Assembly: GCA_964509425.1 (NCBI GenBank)
Contig: CAZDWZ010000007.1
Span: 285,075 to 349,074, forward strand
From: CAZDWZ01 sp964509425
Lineage (GTDB): Bacteria; Bdellovibrionota_C; UBA2361; SZUA-149; CAZDWZ01
Reading direction: 5' to 3'
DNA length: 64,000 nt
Shown here: one piece after another, positions 43,431 through 52,903 of the stretch
Position numbering within the stretch: the first letter of the stretch is position 1
How the letters are laid out: each line of letters opens with the position of its first letter
Translations under genes and position numbers: made by a program
Notes under the pieces: generated by a model
Told to the model about the DNA's origin: nothing
What the model saw: the letters and a program-made list of their open reading frames with translations, nothing else
Database searches by the model: none

Positions 43431-44276
43431 TTATGCCTGCCGATCTTTACAGTCGCGGATATACCGCTCCTTCAACTTGCCGGCGTATATCCCAGCCGCA
43501 GTTTTGTCAGTGGTCGCCTTCGTGAGGACTCGATTCTGATAGCTAATTTCCGCGTTGATCACGATGAGGCGGGTTTCTTTCGCCGACTTACCCTGGTTGG
43601 TGGTAGGCTGAAGCGCCTCGGTGGCGGACTTCCTCGATTTGAGGTTCTCGAGCTCTTGCTTCGCGCTCTGGATCACCAGCTCCAGATTGTCGTAATCCAC
43701 CCACGCTTGATGAAGGTCTACGTAGAGTTGAGCGCAAGCGTCCGGAGCCGTGGATATGAATTCTTCAACTTCTGCGATACCTGCTTCGAAGTTGCTATCG
43801 ACGTCAAAATCGGCCGTAAGCACAGAAGCATTCGGGCAACGCGCTCCGAATGAGGCGATTGCCGTCGTGAGATTTGCTCGGTCCGAAACAGCAAACCACG
43901 ACCTCTCGAATGTTTCATAAGATTCAAAATATGCCGACGGAATATCCCCGCCAAGGGACATCCAAAGCCAAGTCACACCGCTGTAGACTGCTTCAACTGT
44001 CTCCCGAAAGTGAAGGAGCTGGGTATACCCTTCAGCGATGGAAGTCTCTATCTCGACGAATCCTCCAGACTCCGAAATACACGGCGCCGATTCGAGGTAC
44101 GGAACCAGGTCGGCCGTAAGATATGCTCCGGACGAAACCTCCGCCGCCGCGTTGAACAACTCTTGAATCGAAGGAGATTGAATAAAGCCGTAGGGATCGT
44201 ACTCCTCTTCGGCAACGGAATAGCTAACGGGGAATAAAAAAAGGCAAAGAAATAGAGCGACTCGAAAACGAACCAT
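43431..44276 (-). CDS. secreted hypothetical helical protein
   Basis: The 281-residue product has a signal peptide (residues 1-22, ending YSVAE) and an otherwise helical mature part, with a coiled-coil-like stretch late (LVIQSAKQELENLKSRKS, about 200-220). Five Cys residues may form disulfides. I recognise no family. Likely periplasmic. Confidence 0.65.
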   Translation of the reverse strand: MVRFRVALFLCLFLFPVSYSVAEEEYDPYGFIQSPSIQELFNAAAEVSSGAYLTADLVPYLESAPCISESGGFVEIETSIAEGYTQLLHFRETVEAVYSGVTWLWMSLGGDIPSAYFESYETFERSWFAVSDRANLTTAIASFGARCPNASVLTADFDVDSNFEAGIAEVEEFISTAPDACAQLYVDLHQAWVDYDNLELVIQSAKQELENLKSRKSATEALQPTTNQGKSAKETRLIVINAEISYQNRVLTKATTDKTAAGIYAGKLKERYIRDCKDRQA

Positions 44277-44376
44277 CTAAAACCTCAAATAAATTTGGTG
44301 AAAGGATTGTCGCTTTCGACTTTTGTGCCTTACAGAGAGAAGCAATTTGAGCGAGTCACTTTTTCTCTGAATCCAT

Positions 44377-45030
44377 CTATTTTCCCTTTTTCCTTGGCGA
44401 CCTCGCCGCCCGCATCATTTTGTAATGATGTTCCTGACACTTGCTACTAAGAGAGATGGTCTTCTTCGTGCACCGGGGAGTGTTACATATCGCCGGTCCA
44501 TTTTCCGGGCCAAGATGCTCCCACGGCTTTCCAGGTTCCAAATCCGGCTCCTCGAAAACCAAAACTCGAGCAGGTTTAAACGAGTGCGCCAGCCAGTATC
44601 TCTCCTCGCTGCCTAACAATAACGAGAAAAATTGGACGATAGATTCCGCGATGACAGGGGCGCGTTCAATATCTTCATGATTGTGATCGAGGATCGGATA
44701 CGGGTTGGCGAGCGTCGGATCCAAGTCGATTCCGACGTGATCTCCATCTTGGTGCTCGCAGAAGGAATACCAACTCGCGGTGCAGCTATTTGGATCATTC
44801 AACATCGCGACGCCAGTTGGTTTTATACCGGTGAGTGGGAGGATTGTAGAATCGAAGATCTGTGCTCCTCCACACATTCGATAGAACTCAACGAGCCCCG
44901 ATGGAAGCCTGTACTTGGAGCCCTGCTCAAAACGTCGGAGTTCGAGTTCGATATTCGGGTCCGGCGGCAACACCGAGTGTTCCCGCGCCATCCGGGAAAC
45001 GAGCTCATCAATCGTCGGAAAGTTTTCCAT
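44377..45030 (-). CDS. SMI1/KNR4 (SUKH) family protein with zinc-finger-like tail
   Basis: The 217-residue product carries the SMI1/KNR4 (SUKH) fold: IELELRRFEQGSKYRLPSGLVEFYRMCGGAQIF (about 27-60), then the middle strands with HVGIDLDPT and a FFSLLLG helix. SUKH proteins are often immunity proteins of toxin systems or scaffolds. The C-terminus adds Cys and His residues (CNTPRCTK, then KCQEHHYKM), a possible zinc site, and a basic end. No toxin gene is beside it. Confidence 0.8.
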   Translation of the reverse strand: MENFPTIDELVSRMAREHSVLPPDPNIELELRRFEQGSKYRLPSGLVEFYRMCGGAQIFDSTILPLTGIKPTGVAMLNDPNSCTASWYSFCEHQDGDHVGIDLDPTLANPYPILDHNHEDIERAPVIAESIVQFFSLLLGSEERYWLAHSFKPARVLVFEEPDLEPGKPWEHLGPENGPAICNTPRCTKKTISLSSKCQEHHYKMMRAARSPRKKGK

Positions 45031-45222
45031 CTTTACTACCTCCAGCCCTTCGCCCCGTCGAATTCTCCATTCACGAGGCAGGTGACTGATTATGGCTGGG
45101 CCAAGAAGGTTAAGTCAGTGCCCGAACCGCTTTTTATCCCTTTGGAATGTGCCGGTAAGAAATTGATACGATGAGGCGGATGAGCGTGAAACGCCTCATC
45201 GCTCAAGGTGTCGATGATTCGA

Positions 45223-45504
45223 CTACCCCTGTTCCTTTGCCGTTGGAGTCGGACTCTCTGTGGGCGACCCCTTGGGTTTCTCCGCACTTCCCTCATCTCC
45301 GAAGTCTCTCGACGGATCAAACGGCAAGACGATTCCCTCGCCGGGACCAATATCTGGATACGGGAACCCAGGAGGGAGGTCGACCCAACTATTCACTGGA
45401 TTCTCTGTCATCTCTGCGGAGACTGGACACAAGAGGAACAAACTAGAAACGGTGAAAAAAATCGCGGAAACGAGACAAATGTAAAGCGCTTTCGGAAGAC
45501 CCAT
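45223..45504 (-). CDS. small secreted Pro-rich protein
   Basis: The 93-residue product has a hydrophobic N-terminal segment ending CPVSAE (about residue 31), a likely signal peptide. The rest is Pro, Gly and Ser rich (VDLPPGFPYPDIGPGEG) and probably unstructured. Family unknown. Confidence 0.5.
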   Translation of the reverse strand: MGLPKALYICLVSAIFFTVSSLFLLCPVSAEMTENPVNSWVDLPPGFPYPDIGPGEGIVLPFDPSRDFGDEGSAEKPKGSPTESPTPTAKEQG

Positions 45505-45581
45505 TTCGAACCCAGAGCTTTTATCTAGGACCGTAGACCAGCTTTTACGTGAAATCTTTCACCGTCCTCGAAAACAATTTC

Positions 45582-46589
45582 TCAGTGAAGGTCATTCTCA
45601 AGCACGATCCGATATCGAGCTTTCCCGGAGCGAAGTCGCTCTATCGCATCATTTGCCTTAGACATCGGGAAATGTTCCGTCACCACCTCGATATTATGGC
45701 GGCCGCAGAACTCGAGCATCTTAGCAGTCGTTGCCGGAGCTCCAAGTGGAGTTCCGGAGATCGACTTTTGGCCCATCAGGAGCGGAAACACCTGAACTGG
45801 GATCGGCTCTGGAACTGCGCCGACAAGATGAAGCCGGCCTTTCGGCGCCAGCGTTCCAAGAAAAGCATCCCAGTCCATCGCTGCGTTCACCGTGGAGAGA
45901 ACGAAGTTCAGCGAGCCCTGGATTTTGGCGAGTTCATCCTTATTCTTTGAATTTACAACTCGGTGAGCACCGAGCTTCTTCGCCTCCTCTGTTTTGCCAT
46001 CGCTCGAACTGAATGCAACAACTTCACAGCCCCATGCGTTTAAGAATTGGAGCGCCAGATGTCCGAGGCCGCCGATTCCGATGACGCCGACACGATCGGT
46101 AGGCTTCACTTCGCACTGAACAATTGGATTAAACACCGTAATTCCTCCGCAGAAGAGCGGGCCTGCCTTCTTTGGATCTAAATTTTTCGGGAGCGGGATC
46201 GCCCAATTCTCCTGACAACGCACATGCGTGGCAAATCCGCCGGCGCGGCCGAGCATTGTCGACTCATTTGTCGCACAGAGATTGTGATTGCCGCTCATGC
46301 ATTCTCCGCAATGAAGGCAGCTCCGTGAAAACCAGCCCAGCCCGACTCGATCCCCCACTTTGACGCTCGAGACGGAATCGCCGACGGCTCGCACGGTGCC
46401 AATTACCTCATGCCCCGGAACGAATGGAAACGAAGACACACCCCACGCGTTCGTGAGAATCGAGAGATCGGAATGACACAGGCCACAATATTCGACGCCG
46501 ATTTCAACTTCATCACGTTTAAGCGCTGGAAGATTCAATTCACGTGGTTCGAGGATTCCGTTTGCTTTCGTTGCCGTCATTCCGATCAT
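45582..46589 (-). CDS. zinc-dependent NAD(P) alcohol dehydrogenase (YahK/cinnamyl type)
   Basis: The 335-residue cytoplasmic medium-chain dehydrogenase has the catalytic zinc site CGLCHSD (35-41) and GHE (60-62), the structural zinc cysteines SCLHCGECMSGNHNLC, and the cofactor motif GIGGLGHLALQF. It belongs to the YahK/AdhA/cinnamyl-alcohol group that reduces aldehydes with NADPH. The first ATG at 46589 has GGAGG 4 bases upstream and is preferred over one 9 bases later. Stands alone. Confidence 0.92.
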   Translation of the reverse strand: MIGMTATKANGILEPRELNLPALKRDEVEIGVEYCGLCHSDLSILTNAWGVSSFPFVPGHEVIGTVRAVGDSVSSVKVGDRVGLGWFSRSCLHCGECMSGNHNLCATNESTMLGRAGGFATHVRCQENWAIPLPKNLDPKKAGPLFCGGITVFNPIVQCEVKPTDRVGVIGIGGLGHLALQFLNAWGCEVVAFSSSDGKTEEAKKLGAHRVVNSKNKDELAKIQGSLNFVLSTVNAAMDWDAFLGTLAPKGRLHLVGAVPEPIPVQVFPLLMGQKSISGTPLGAPATTAKMLEFCGRHNIEVVTEHFPMSKANDAIERLRSGKARYRIVLENDLH

Positions 46590-46779
46590 AGGGCCTCCGT
46601 GTTTTGCCGGAGGGAGTATAATGAGTTCGTGTTCCGGATTCCAAGAGAAAAATCTTCCTCACAAAATCCAAGTACTTCCTATCTTGACTTGGGGGCATTC
46701 CAAGCACTCAAAGTCGCTTGATTGGCCGTGGTGATTCTTCGCCTTAGGGGTGACTCAGGCTGACGTATGCAGAAGATTA

Positions 46780-47292
46780 CTAACGACGCTTGAACAAAAT
46801 CCTTAAACCCAAAAGCATGACGGCTATGCACACAACGCACCAGATGGAAATCAATACAATCGCAGAATTTGAACTCTGCGCCCGAATTGGATCCCCCCCC
46901 ACTCCGAACCCGCCTCCGCCCGCAGCGACCCCTGCCGAGTAGTCGCCGCCTGGAGGGTCATTACGTGGCAGCTGGTCAATTGAAACCAACAGAAGGGAGC
47001 AGAGAGACACTGCAAGTGTGAGAGGAATCCAAGGGGATAGGATTTGTCGTGGTGAGTTTCCCGGTCCGAGAATGCTGATGCGCTCCATAACACTCTTCGA
47101 AAGATCTTCACGGCGCTCAAATTCAATATCTGCTAGCCGGTCGATGCGAATCAAAAGCTTGTCGTTCGCCTCAAATAGCTCTCGGCACTCTTCACACTGC
47201 CTTAGATGCTCACGAAGCCGATCGCCGAGTGACAGGACAAGACCGTCAGAAACAAATTGATAATAGAGACTTTGGACTTCTCGATGCTTCAT
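46780..47292 (-). CDS. zinc-finger anti-sigma factor with two membrane segments
   Basis: The 170-residue product has the zf-HC2/ZAS signature (H29, C33, C36 in HLRQCEEC) of membrane anti-sigma factors that hold ECF sigma factors inactive. Membrane segments lie at about 86-105 and 144-166, with a Gly-rich loop between them (SAGVAAGGGGFGVGGDP). The start overlaps the sigma gene stop by four bases, so the two are co-translated partners. Confidence 0.85.
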   Translation of the reverse strand: MKHREVQSLYYQFVSDGLVLSLGDRLREHLRQCEECRELFEANDKLLIRIDRLADIEFERREDLSKSVMERISILGPGNSPRQILSPWIPLTLAVSLCSLLLVSIDQLPRNDPPGGDYSAGVAAGGGGFGVGGDPIRAQSSNSAIVLISIWCVVCIAVMLLGLRILFKRR

Positions 47293-47846
47293 TGCTCGTC
47301 GCCTCGCAATTGTTTTCGCAGCATTCCCAAAGCGGTGTTAATTCGCGAGCACACAGTCCCCGGAGGAATTCCGAGCAGCGCTCCAGCCTCGAAGTAGGTT
47401 CGCTTTTCAATACGGCAGAGAATCAGTGGTTCACGATATTTTTGGGGGAGCTCTGCAATCGCTTGTCGTAGCATCATATCGTCTGAATCATCGTCGGTCA
47501 TGACGAGTCCTATGGCGAGAGCCTCGTGCTCCGCTGCAACATACGATTGACTTTTCTGCTTATCTCGAAAGGCTCGAGATGAGAGGTAGCTGTTCGCCAC
47601 ATTCATCGCTATTCGGGTTAGCCAAGTTCGGAGCGCTGCGCGGCGCTCGAATGCGCGGAGCCCCTTGTATGCGCGAACGAAAGAATCCTGTGTGAGCTCT
47701 TCGGCTACGTGCCGATCTCCGGTCAACCGGATCAGCAGCGAAAATATCGCCGCCTCATATCGATGTACAAGCGTCTCGAACTCACCCGTCTCTCCGGCGA
47801 GGACTCTCGAAATTAGCTCTTCATCGCTGGGTTGAACCTTTTTCAA
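47289..47846 (-). CDS. ECF-type RNA polymerase sigma factor
   Basis: The 185-residue product contains sigma region 2 (FETLVHRYEAAIFSLLIRLTGD then AEELTQDSFVRAYKGLRAF, 23-67) and region 4 (RQAIAELPQKYREPLILCRI then TYFEAGALLGIPPGTVCSRI, 126-168), with no region 3, the ECF plan. It redirects RNA polymerase to a stress or envelope regulon when released by the anti-sigma factor encoded next. The signal and targets are unknown. Confidence 0.92.
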   Translation of the reverse strand: MKKVQPSDEELISRVLAGETGEFETLVHRYEAAIFSLLIRLTGDRHVAEELTQDSFVRAYKGLRAFERRAALRTWLTRIAMNVANSYLSSRAFRDKQKSQSYVAAEHEALAIGLVMTDDDSDDMMLRQAIAELPQKYREPLILCRIEKRTYFEAGALLGIPPGTVCSRINTALGMLRKQLRGDEQ

Positions 47847-47990
47847 TTCGAACCAAACTTCCTGGATTGGACCAAAACCTCCGCCGATCTCTTAGACCGA
47901 GCAAACTTGCGAAAGCATCGATTCTCCAGAGATCGATGGTTCGAGCCGCTCAGCAGGTCTAATCACAAGACCGACAACTCAGAGGAAGTC

Positions 47991-48380
47991 ATGAGGTTTA
48001 TGAAGGCTTTAAAAGCATTTAAACGGAGGACCTTGCAGAGCGATTTCCTCGCAATTGCGTTTACGTCAATCATTCTCGGTTTGGAGAGTTTCGTCTACTG
48101 TCAGTCGGCCTTCGGGTTCGGTGTGGATTACCTCTACGGAGTACAAAGCGCCGGTGGACGATTGGGAATTGGTGGAAGCTCAACCCAAGCATGCAGTCGG
48201 CTCCTCGGATTCATCGAAGGTGGATTCGGGGCGCTCGTCGCGACCGCCGCCGGCATCGGCGTCATAATCGCCGCAGCGGCGGGAGGGTTTCGAACTGCCT
48301 GGTGCCTCCTCGTCGTCTCAGTCGGGTGCTTTATCCTTCGGTCATACCTCACGCTATTCCACGCGGGATGTCGAACATAG
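47991..48380 (+). CDS. VirB2/TrbC-like small membrane protein
   Basis: The 129-residue product has an N-terminal hydrophobic segment, a Gly-rich middle (SAGGRLGIGGSS), then two hydrophobic helices (GFGALVATAAGIGVIIAAAAGGF and WCLLVVSVGCFILRSYLTLF), the layout of VirB2/TrbC pilin subunits. This is a fold-level guess, and no conjugation genes are near. AGAGGAAGTC precedes the ATG at 47991. It diverges from the sigma factor gene (144-base gap), so it may be a target of that sigma factor. Confidence 0.6.
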   Translation: MRFMKALKAFKRRTLQSDFLAIAFTSIILGLESFVYCQSAFGFGVDYLYGVQSAGGRLGIGGSSTQACSRLLGFIEGGFGALVATAAGIGVIIAAAAGGFRTAWCLLVVSVGCFILRSYLTLFHAGCRT

Positions 48381-48595
48381 GAGTTCAATCGTGAAGAACG
48401 GCAAGCTCGAATCCTATCCCAGAAACGCAACTAAATAGTTTGCAATACCTGAAATCAGTGAGCAAAGCGGCTCTCTCGATTTTTCACCGTAAGAAAAAAC
48501 AAGAAAAATGTGCCGCGCTGCGGGGGAGACAGCTTACTGATCTACCACGCCTCTTAAAACCTCGTTCGCGCGGCTCCCCGAAGTCGTACCGCTCG

Positions 48596-48922
48596 CTATG
48601 GGTGAACGGTGCTTCGCTCAGTGCATCGAATTCGAACAATTGTCGCGAGAACAATGGCAAACGAAGGGATCACGAAGACGGCGAGCGGGATTAATCCAAA
48701 TCCGTTCCACGTTTCAGCGGAGTAGAGCCAGATGCGAAACCAAACGTACACCATGTACAAATTGGCACCAAGGACAGCGGCGGCCATCGAAAAGGTGCCT
48801 AGAACACATATTCGATTAAACGCAATCTTTTGGAGAGCCCGGTGAGAGCAGAAAGGAAGTACATGAATCGCAGCATAGACGAGTAAGAGCATCGCCAAAA
48901 ACACATCAACCGTCGTCTGCAT
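48596..48922 (-). CDS. small integral membrane protein
   Basis: The 108-residue product has three predicted membrane segments (about 5-22, 37-60, 74-97) and short loops. The ATG at 48922 has AAGGA at a spacing of 7. Family unknown. It converges with the VirB2-like gene. Confidence 0.6.
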   Translation of the reverse strand: MQTTVDVFLAMLLLVYAAIHVLPFCSHRALQKIAFNRICVLGTFSMAAAVLGANLYMVYVWFRIWLYSAETWNGFGLIPLAVFVIPSFAIVLATIVRIRCTERSTVHP

Positions 48923-49256
48923 AAATGGTCCTTCTTCCACTCTTTTCCTGGCGAAGCCTCGCCGGCGGTAAGATCCTTAGCTCTACTCCCCGCTTGCGAA
49001 GAGACGATGAAAATACTTTGCGTTTTTGCGTGAGCCTCGGACCAGTGCTCAACGAGCCGCAGAGAATGAGATACTCGATTATTCGAAGCCAATCGCTATC
49101 AAAATCCTAGGCTCGCGCCGGATAACCCTCTTGCCGCCCGTTTCCGCGCTCGAATCGGAGACGCGCCGCAGAAACCTGGGAAATGCTCTCAAGGTCACTG
49201 ATATTCCCGTTTTTTGATGCGGAGGACATCACTCGCATCTCGATAACTGAGGTTGC
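48923..49256. other. divergent intergenic region
   Basis: About 330 bases between divergent genes (48922 minus, 49257 plus). Promoters should be here, but none is clear enough to place. No other feature was found. Confidence 0.35.
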
Positions 49257-50564
49257 ATGAGAGAGAAGTTGTATCTTCACATCGCGTCACCGTTCTTGAT
49301 GTTCTTTTTGATACTGATCGGAGCATTCTTTTCCCGCTCTGAGGCGCAAATTCCGCCTCCCTCTTCGCCGAACATGCCCCCTCAATATTCTCCGCCGGTA
49401 CCGCCACCGAACATGAATCCTCCGTCCCAAAATTCACCTATTCTGCCCTCAATGCCGGGCCAGCTCTCACCTCCGGCAGGAGTTCCCTCAATTCCGCCCC
49501 CGACGGGGTCTAGCTGCGCCGCTTCTTTTCCGATCGAGGCATGGAATGAGGAGGAGAGGATCCCCCTTGACCACTATCCGAGTCTTCCCGGCACTTGGCA
49601 TCTCGGATCGGGAGACCTTTACTCCGGCCAGTTTCACTTTGAAGATACGATTACACGGGTCGAAGTCGCGGCGCCGATTGACTCAGAGAACCCGTTCGAG
49701 CTTGGGAGAGACTATCTCGGGCAGGTCGTCTCCGCAGATGGTGGCTGTAATCACCTGCTGCATCTCGTCGTGGTGCCTGGTTCGTATATCATTCGCATAA
49801 CGTCCGTCCGAGAAGGCGTCTCGTACGTAAAAACCTTCCATGCCGATCCAGGCACATTAGAACTTGACGAACCGGCTGATTGTCAAAAAGTCGGACAAGC
49901 CATCGTCCTGAAGCGTGCGGTGAAACCCATAGGCGGCAGAGTCTTCATCGCGAACCCCGGCGGTGAACCGAAGAACGATGAGAAAGCTCAATGGGATTTC
50001 TGGCATCCCGAAGACATAAAGTTCGCGAAAGAGAAATGGCCAACACAATACGTCAGCTTTCTCGGAGATCTACTGACAGAGCTTCATCAATTGGCTCCGG
50101 ACATTCTTGTGTTTTCCGGCCACGGGAGTCCGGCAATTTATCGGGTCGGGAAGAAATTGAAGGACTCCATCGACCTCTCGACCTATGAAAAAAACTTGGC
50201 GTACACGCCGGACCGCGCAGGGTTAGAGAAGTTCAAGGAAGGAAGTATCGTGTCTCTGATTAAAGGGAAAACCAAGAAAATAATCTTCAATAGCTGTTGC
50301 ACAGCCGCCGGAACGAATGACAATAACAGCGATGCTTTTAAACTCTTCTCGGGGCTCTCGACGAAGGTTGGCAAGGACGCCGACAATCCGATTCCAGTCT
50401 GTGGTTTCACGACAGTCATAGGCATGAGTTACAAAATAGGTAACAGTGCCATGTGGGGCTTCGACGGAACGATCATGCGATGTGTCACGGGTGATAAAAC
50501 GAAGTCATATAAAATCGGTAAGGGCGCGGACGACCCTTACAACGATGAGAATGGTTTTCGCTGA
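49257..50564 (+). CDS. secreted protein with caspase-like (CHAT-type) domain
   Basis: The 435-residue product has a signal peptide (1-30, ending SEA), a Pro/Asn/Ser-rich stretch (31-83), a beta-rich domain (about 90-200), and a C-terminal domain that carries the two hallmarks of caspase-fold peptidases. These are a His-Gly pair in VFSGHGS (H289) and a Cys in FNSCCTAAG (C347 or C348), at the spacing seen in CHAT and related clan CD proteases. If active, it would be an exported cysteine peptidase. The family fit was made by motif only. GAGG lies just before the ATG. Confidence 0.7.
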   Translation: MREKLYLHIASPFLMFFLILIGAFFSRSEAQIPPPSSPNMPPQYSPPVPPPNMNPPSQNSPILPSMPGQLSPPAGVPSIPPPTGSSCAASFPIEAWNEEERIPLDHYPSLPGTWHLGSGDLYSGQFHFEDTITRVEVAAPIDSENPFELGRDYLGQVVSADGGCNHLLHLVVVPGSYIIRITSVREGVSYVKTFHADPGTLELDEPADCQKVGQAIVLKRAVKPIGGRVFIANPGGEPKNDEKAQWDFWHPEDIKFAKEKWPTQYVSFLGDLLTELHQLAPDILVFSGHGSPAIYRVGKKLKDSIDLSTYEKNLAYTPDRAGLEKFKEGSIVSLIKGKTKKIIFNSCCTAAGTNDNNSDAFKLFSGLSTKVGKDADNPIPVCGFTTVIGMSYKIGNSAMWGFDGTIMRCVTGDKTKSYKIGKGADDPYNDENGFR

Positions 50565-50624
50565 GGAGGCGAATTGAACACCGATCTCCCGCGGTTGGAA
50601 ACTGGGCCCAGACTCGTGACGAGC

Positions 50625-51173
50625 TCAATTGGCACGATGATACATCACCAATCGTTCCGCGCCGCCGGCAAGAACGATGGCCGCTTTTTCTTCGAACCCA
50701 AGGGCTTTCAAATTCTTCAAGTTCGCGTGATTGCTCGGAGCAACCGTCGAGAAGAGATGTTTTCTTCCCACGGCTCGCAGGGCATCGACCGCGAGCTGAG
50801 TCATGAGGAGGCCAAATTTATTTCCTGAGAAGCGATCCCGCACGTACACCCCGGCAAGCTGCGCCACGTCAGTTTCTTCATCGGGAGGAAGCGCTAACGC
50901 CTCACGAAGCAGCGCCGACAGCAATCGACGGTCATTTACAAGCCGAATTCCTTCAAGCGAATTTTCAATGAAAAGACCGAAACTGAGGCCCTGCTCGAGC
51001 ATTGCCTCCACCCTCTCCGGCGGCGCAGGGATGTAGTTCTTTCCGAGCTTCAGCTCGATCTCCGCTTGAAGCACGTTCACGAATTCACGATGCGAAAGAT
51101 CGAGTGTCTTAATCTCGTACGAGACCGGGCTACCTCTCTCCCCTACCACAAACGATCCAGCTCGAACCGTCAT
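50625..51173 (-). CDS. GNAT family N-acetyltransferase
   Basis: The 182-residue product has the GNAT core: LAGVYVRDRFSGNKFGLLMTQLAVDALRAVG (about 108-138, acetyl-CoA loop region), and VAPSNHANLKNLKALGFEEK (about 144-165, a usual GNAT ending). It would acetylate an unknown amine. The ATG at 51173 overlaps the DinB stop by four bases, so the pair is co-translated. Confidence 0.85.
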   Translation of the reverse strand: MTVRAGSFVVGERGSPVSYEIKTLDLSHREFVNVLQAEIELKLGKNYIPAPPERVEAMLEQGLSFGLFIENSLEGIRLVNDRRLLSALLREALALPPDEETDVAQLAGVYVRDRFSGNKFGLLMTQLAVDALRAVGRKHLFSTVAPSNHANLKNLKALGFEEKAAIVLAGGAERLVMYHRAN

Positions 51174-51682
51174 GGCTTGTACGTAGCGCTTTGTCCGGGA
51201 GGAATGCTCAACCATTCCCAGTCATCCTGAACGAGTACCCGGCAGAGGTAGACGATTTGTCCGCAGTGATACGTTGTGTGCGTCAGGCTCCGCAGCATTG
51301 CCTTTGGCACCCGATAACTTTCGCCGCGGATTGGCACGGAACGCTGGAGATCATTCAAAGTCAGAGCATCGAGAGCGCTAAAAAGCGAGCTCCAACCGGC
51401 TTCCCAAACCGAAGTAACCGTCTCCGCGGTATCTTTCTCGGTCAGAAGAAACTCACCGTCTCTTTCGCGGTCCGGTTTCTCTCCGTCGGTCGTTAAAAAC
51501 TCCGTCCAGCGCGAGCGGAGATTTCCGCCTACATGCTTCATCACGATTGCAACGCTATTTGTTCCCGGAAGCAATGTTTTGAACAAAAGTTCCGGAGTAC
51601 TGAGCTGCGCGACTGCTCGGTCGGCGAGATCTTTATACATTCGAAACGTCTCGCGGGTGTCGCCAACAAATAATTCATCCAT
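51170..51682 (-). CDS. DinB family protein (DUF1572 type)
   Basis: The 170-residue product is a four-helix DinB-like protein with a likely metal triad: H50 (VMKHVGGN), H135 and H139 (HTTYHCGQ). Many relatives are thiol or S-transferases such as bacillithiol transferases. The start at 51682 has GAGGAG at a spacing of 9; an upstream ATG at 51706 is less likely. It is first of a two-gene operon with the GNAT gene. Confidence 0.85.
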   Translation of the reverse strand: MDELFVGDTRETFRMYKDLADRAVAQLSTPELLFKTLLPGTNSVAIVMKHVGGNLRSRWTEFLTTDGEKPDRERDGEFLLTEKDTAETVTSVWEAGWSSLFSALDALTLNDLQRSVPIRGESYRVPKAMLRSLTHTTYHCGQIVYLCRVLVQDDWEWLSIPPGQSATYKP

Positions 51683-51811
51683 ACGCGGCATCTCCTCAAA
51701 GCTCACCGGAGGGTATCATGATCAGAAAGGACCGAGGAAGTCACCAGGCGCGACGCTCCACCTATTATTGACGGCTGCTGCAACAGGCTACAGGTGCGGT
51801 TGATCAGCCAT

Positions 51812-52903
51812 TCATTGCTTCGGCGGTTCGAGTGGCTCCACAAGTTTCGACAGGATGAGCGAATCACCCAGAATGCGGTCGAAGATCTTTTTTGTGCCCT
51901 CAAGCGACGTGGCGACAGCGAAGGTCCCATCGCCATTCTCCGCGATGCTCCTCATCAGCGATTCCTCTCCTTGAACGTCAAGCAGGATCGATGAAATCGG
52001 AATTCTCGCCGCCTTCCATTTCGAAAAGAGGCTATCGTACGTTCCCGGAAGCAACTTCTGCCCATCTGAGAAAACGATAATTGATCGACAGAGTCCGGGT
52101 TTATCATACTTCTCGAGAAGCTCCGTCGCGGCGGTCAGGCCCTCGAAGAGCTTCGACCTTCCAGCTGGAAAAAGAGACTTCATCCGTTTGCTGATGATCG
52201 CTTTCCCTTCGGTTGTCAGCTTTTGGTTGGGAGCAATAATGAACGGTGATTCGTCGAAGCCGATGATCGAAAGTGTAAGCGATTCAGGGAGATTTTCCAG
52301 CGCGCTGGAGATCGTTTCTCTAACACGATCAAGCCGTCCGTCAGTCGCCATACTCCTCGACTTATCCACGAGAAGCGCGATGTGCTGAGACGTTCCACAG
52401 CGACGATCAAAATACCTTCCGCGATGCAGAACCTCGTTTCGAACTTCAGATGGAGCGGGCACATTGACCTTCTTCGCCTCCTCCTTCGGCGCGGGCTTCG
52501 TTCCACCACCGGTGGGGGCCTCGAAGCAAAGTCCGCCGCTGCACGTGAGTATTGGCTCATACCTCGGCGGCAATTTACTCGGATCGAGTTTCGCATAGGA
52601 TTCGCGACAGTTTTGGGCGATCGCGGAGATATACCGCAACGTCGGTGCCATCAGCTCATCTCCCGGCCGAGGATTCCCAGCAAAAACGGGAAGCTCTCTC
52701 GGCCCGCAGAGAAAAAGCGCGGCGCAATCGGAATCAACTTTACAGCGATTAATGTTCTGAGATTTCCAGAAGGTGTGGCATTCGGCGACGGAGTCGCTGC
52801 AAGCGTCCCCGGAGGCCGCGAGAGGTCTTGAGAAAAGTGTAAGAATGGCCACCAAGAGAAGCCGGGCACACGTCTGTGAATATAGGGAAGATGTCTTACG
52901 CAT
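51812..52903 (-). CDS. secreted von Willebrand factor A domain protein
   Basis: The 363-residue product has a signal peptide (about 1-30), a Cys-rich N-terminal domain (eight or more Cys before residue 130), a Pro/Lys linker (about 133-150), and a vWA domain whose metal-ion site DKSRSM (D180, S182, S184) is intact. Such domains bind ligands through a divalent ion. It is probably periplasmic or at the surface; the partner is unknown. Confidence 0.85.
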   Translation of the reverse strand: MRKTSSLYSQTCARLLLVAILTLFSRPLAASGDACSDSVAECHTFWKSQNINRCKVDSDCAALFLCGPRELPVFAGNPRPGDELMAPTLRYISAIAQNCRESYAKLDPSKLPPRYEPILTCSGGLCFEAPTGGGTKPAPKEEAKKVNVPAPSEVRNEVLHRGRYFDRRCGTSQHIALLVDKSRSMATDGRLDRVRETISSALENLPESLTLSIIGFDESPFIIAPNQKLTTEGKAIISKRMKSLFPAGRSKLFEGLTAATELLEKYDKPGLCRSIIVFSDGQKLLPGTYDSLFSKWKAARIPISSILLDVQGEESLMRSIAENGDGTFAVATSLEGTKKIFDRILGDSLILSKLVEPLEPPKQ

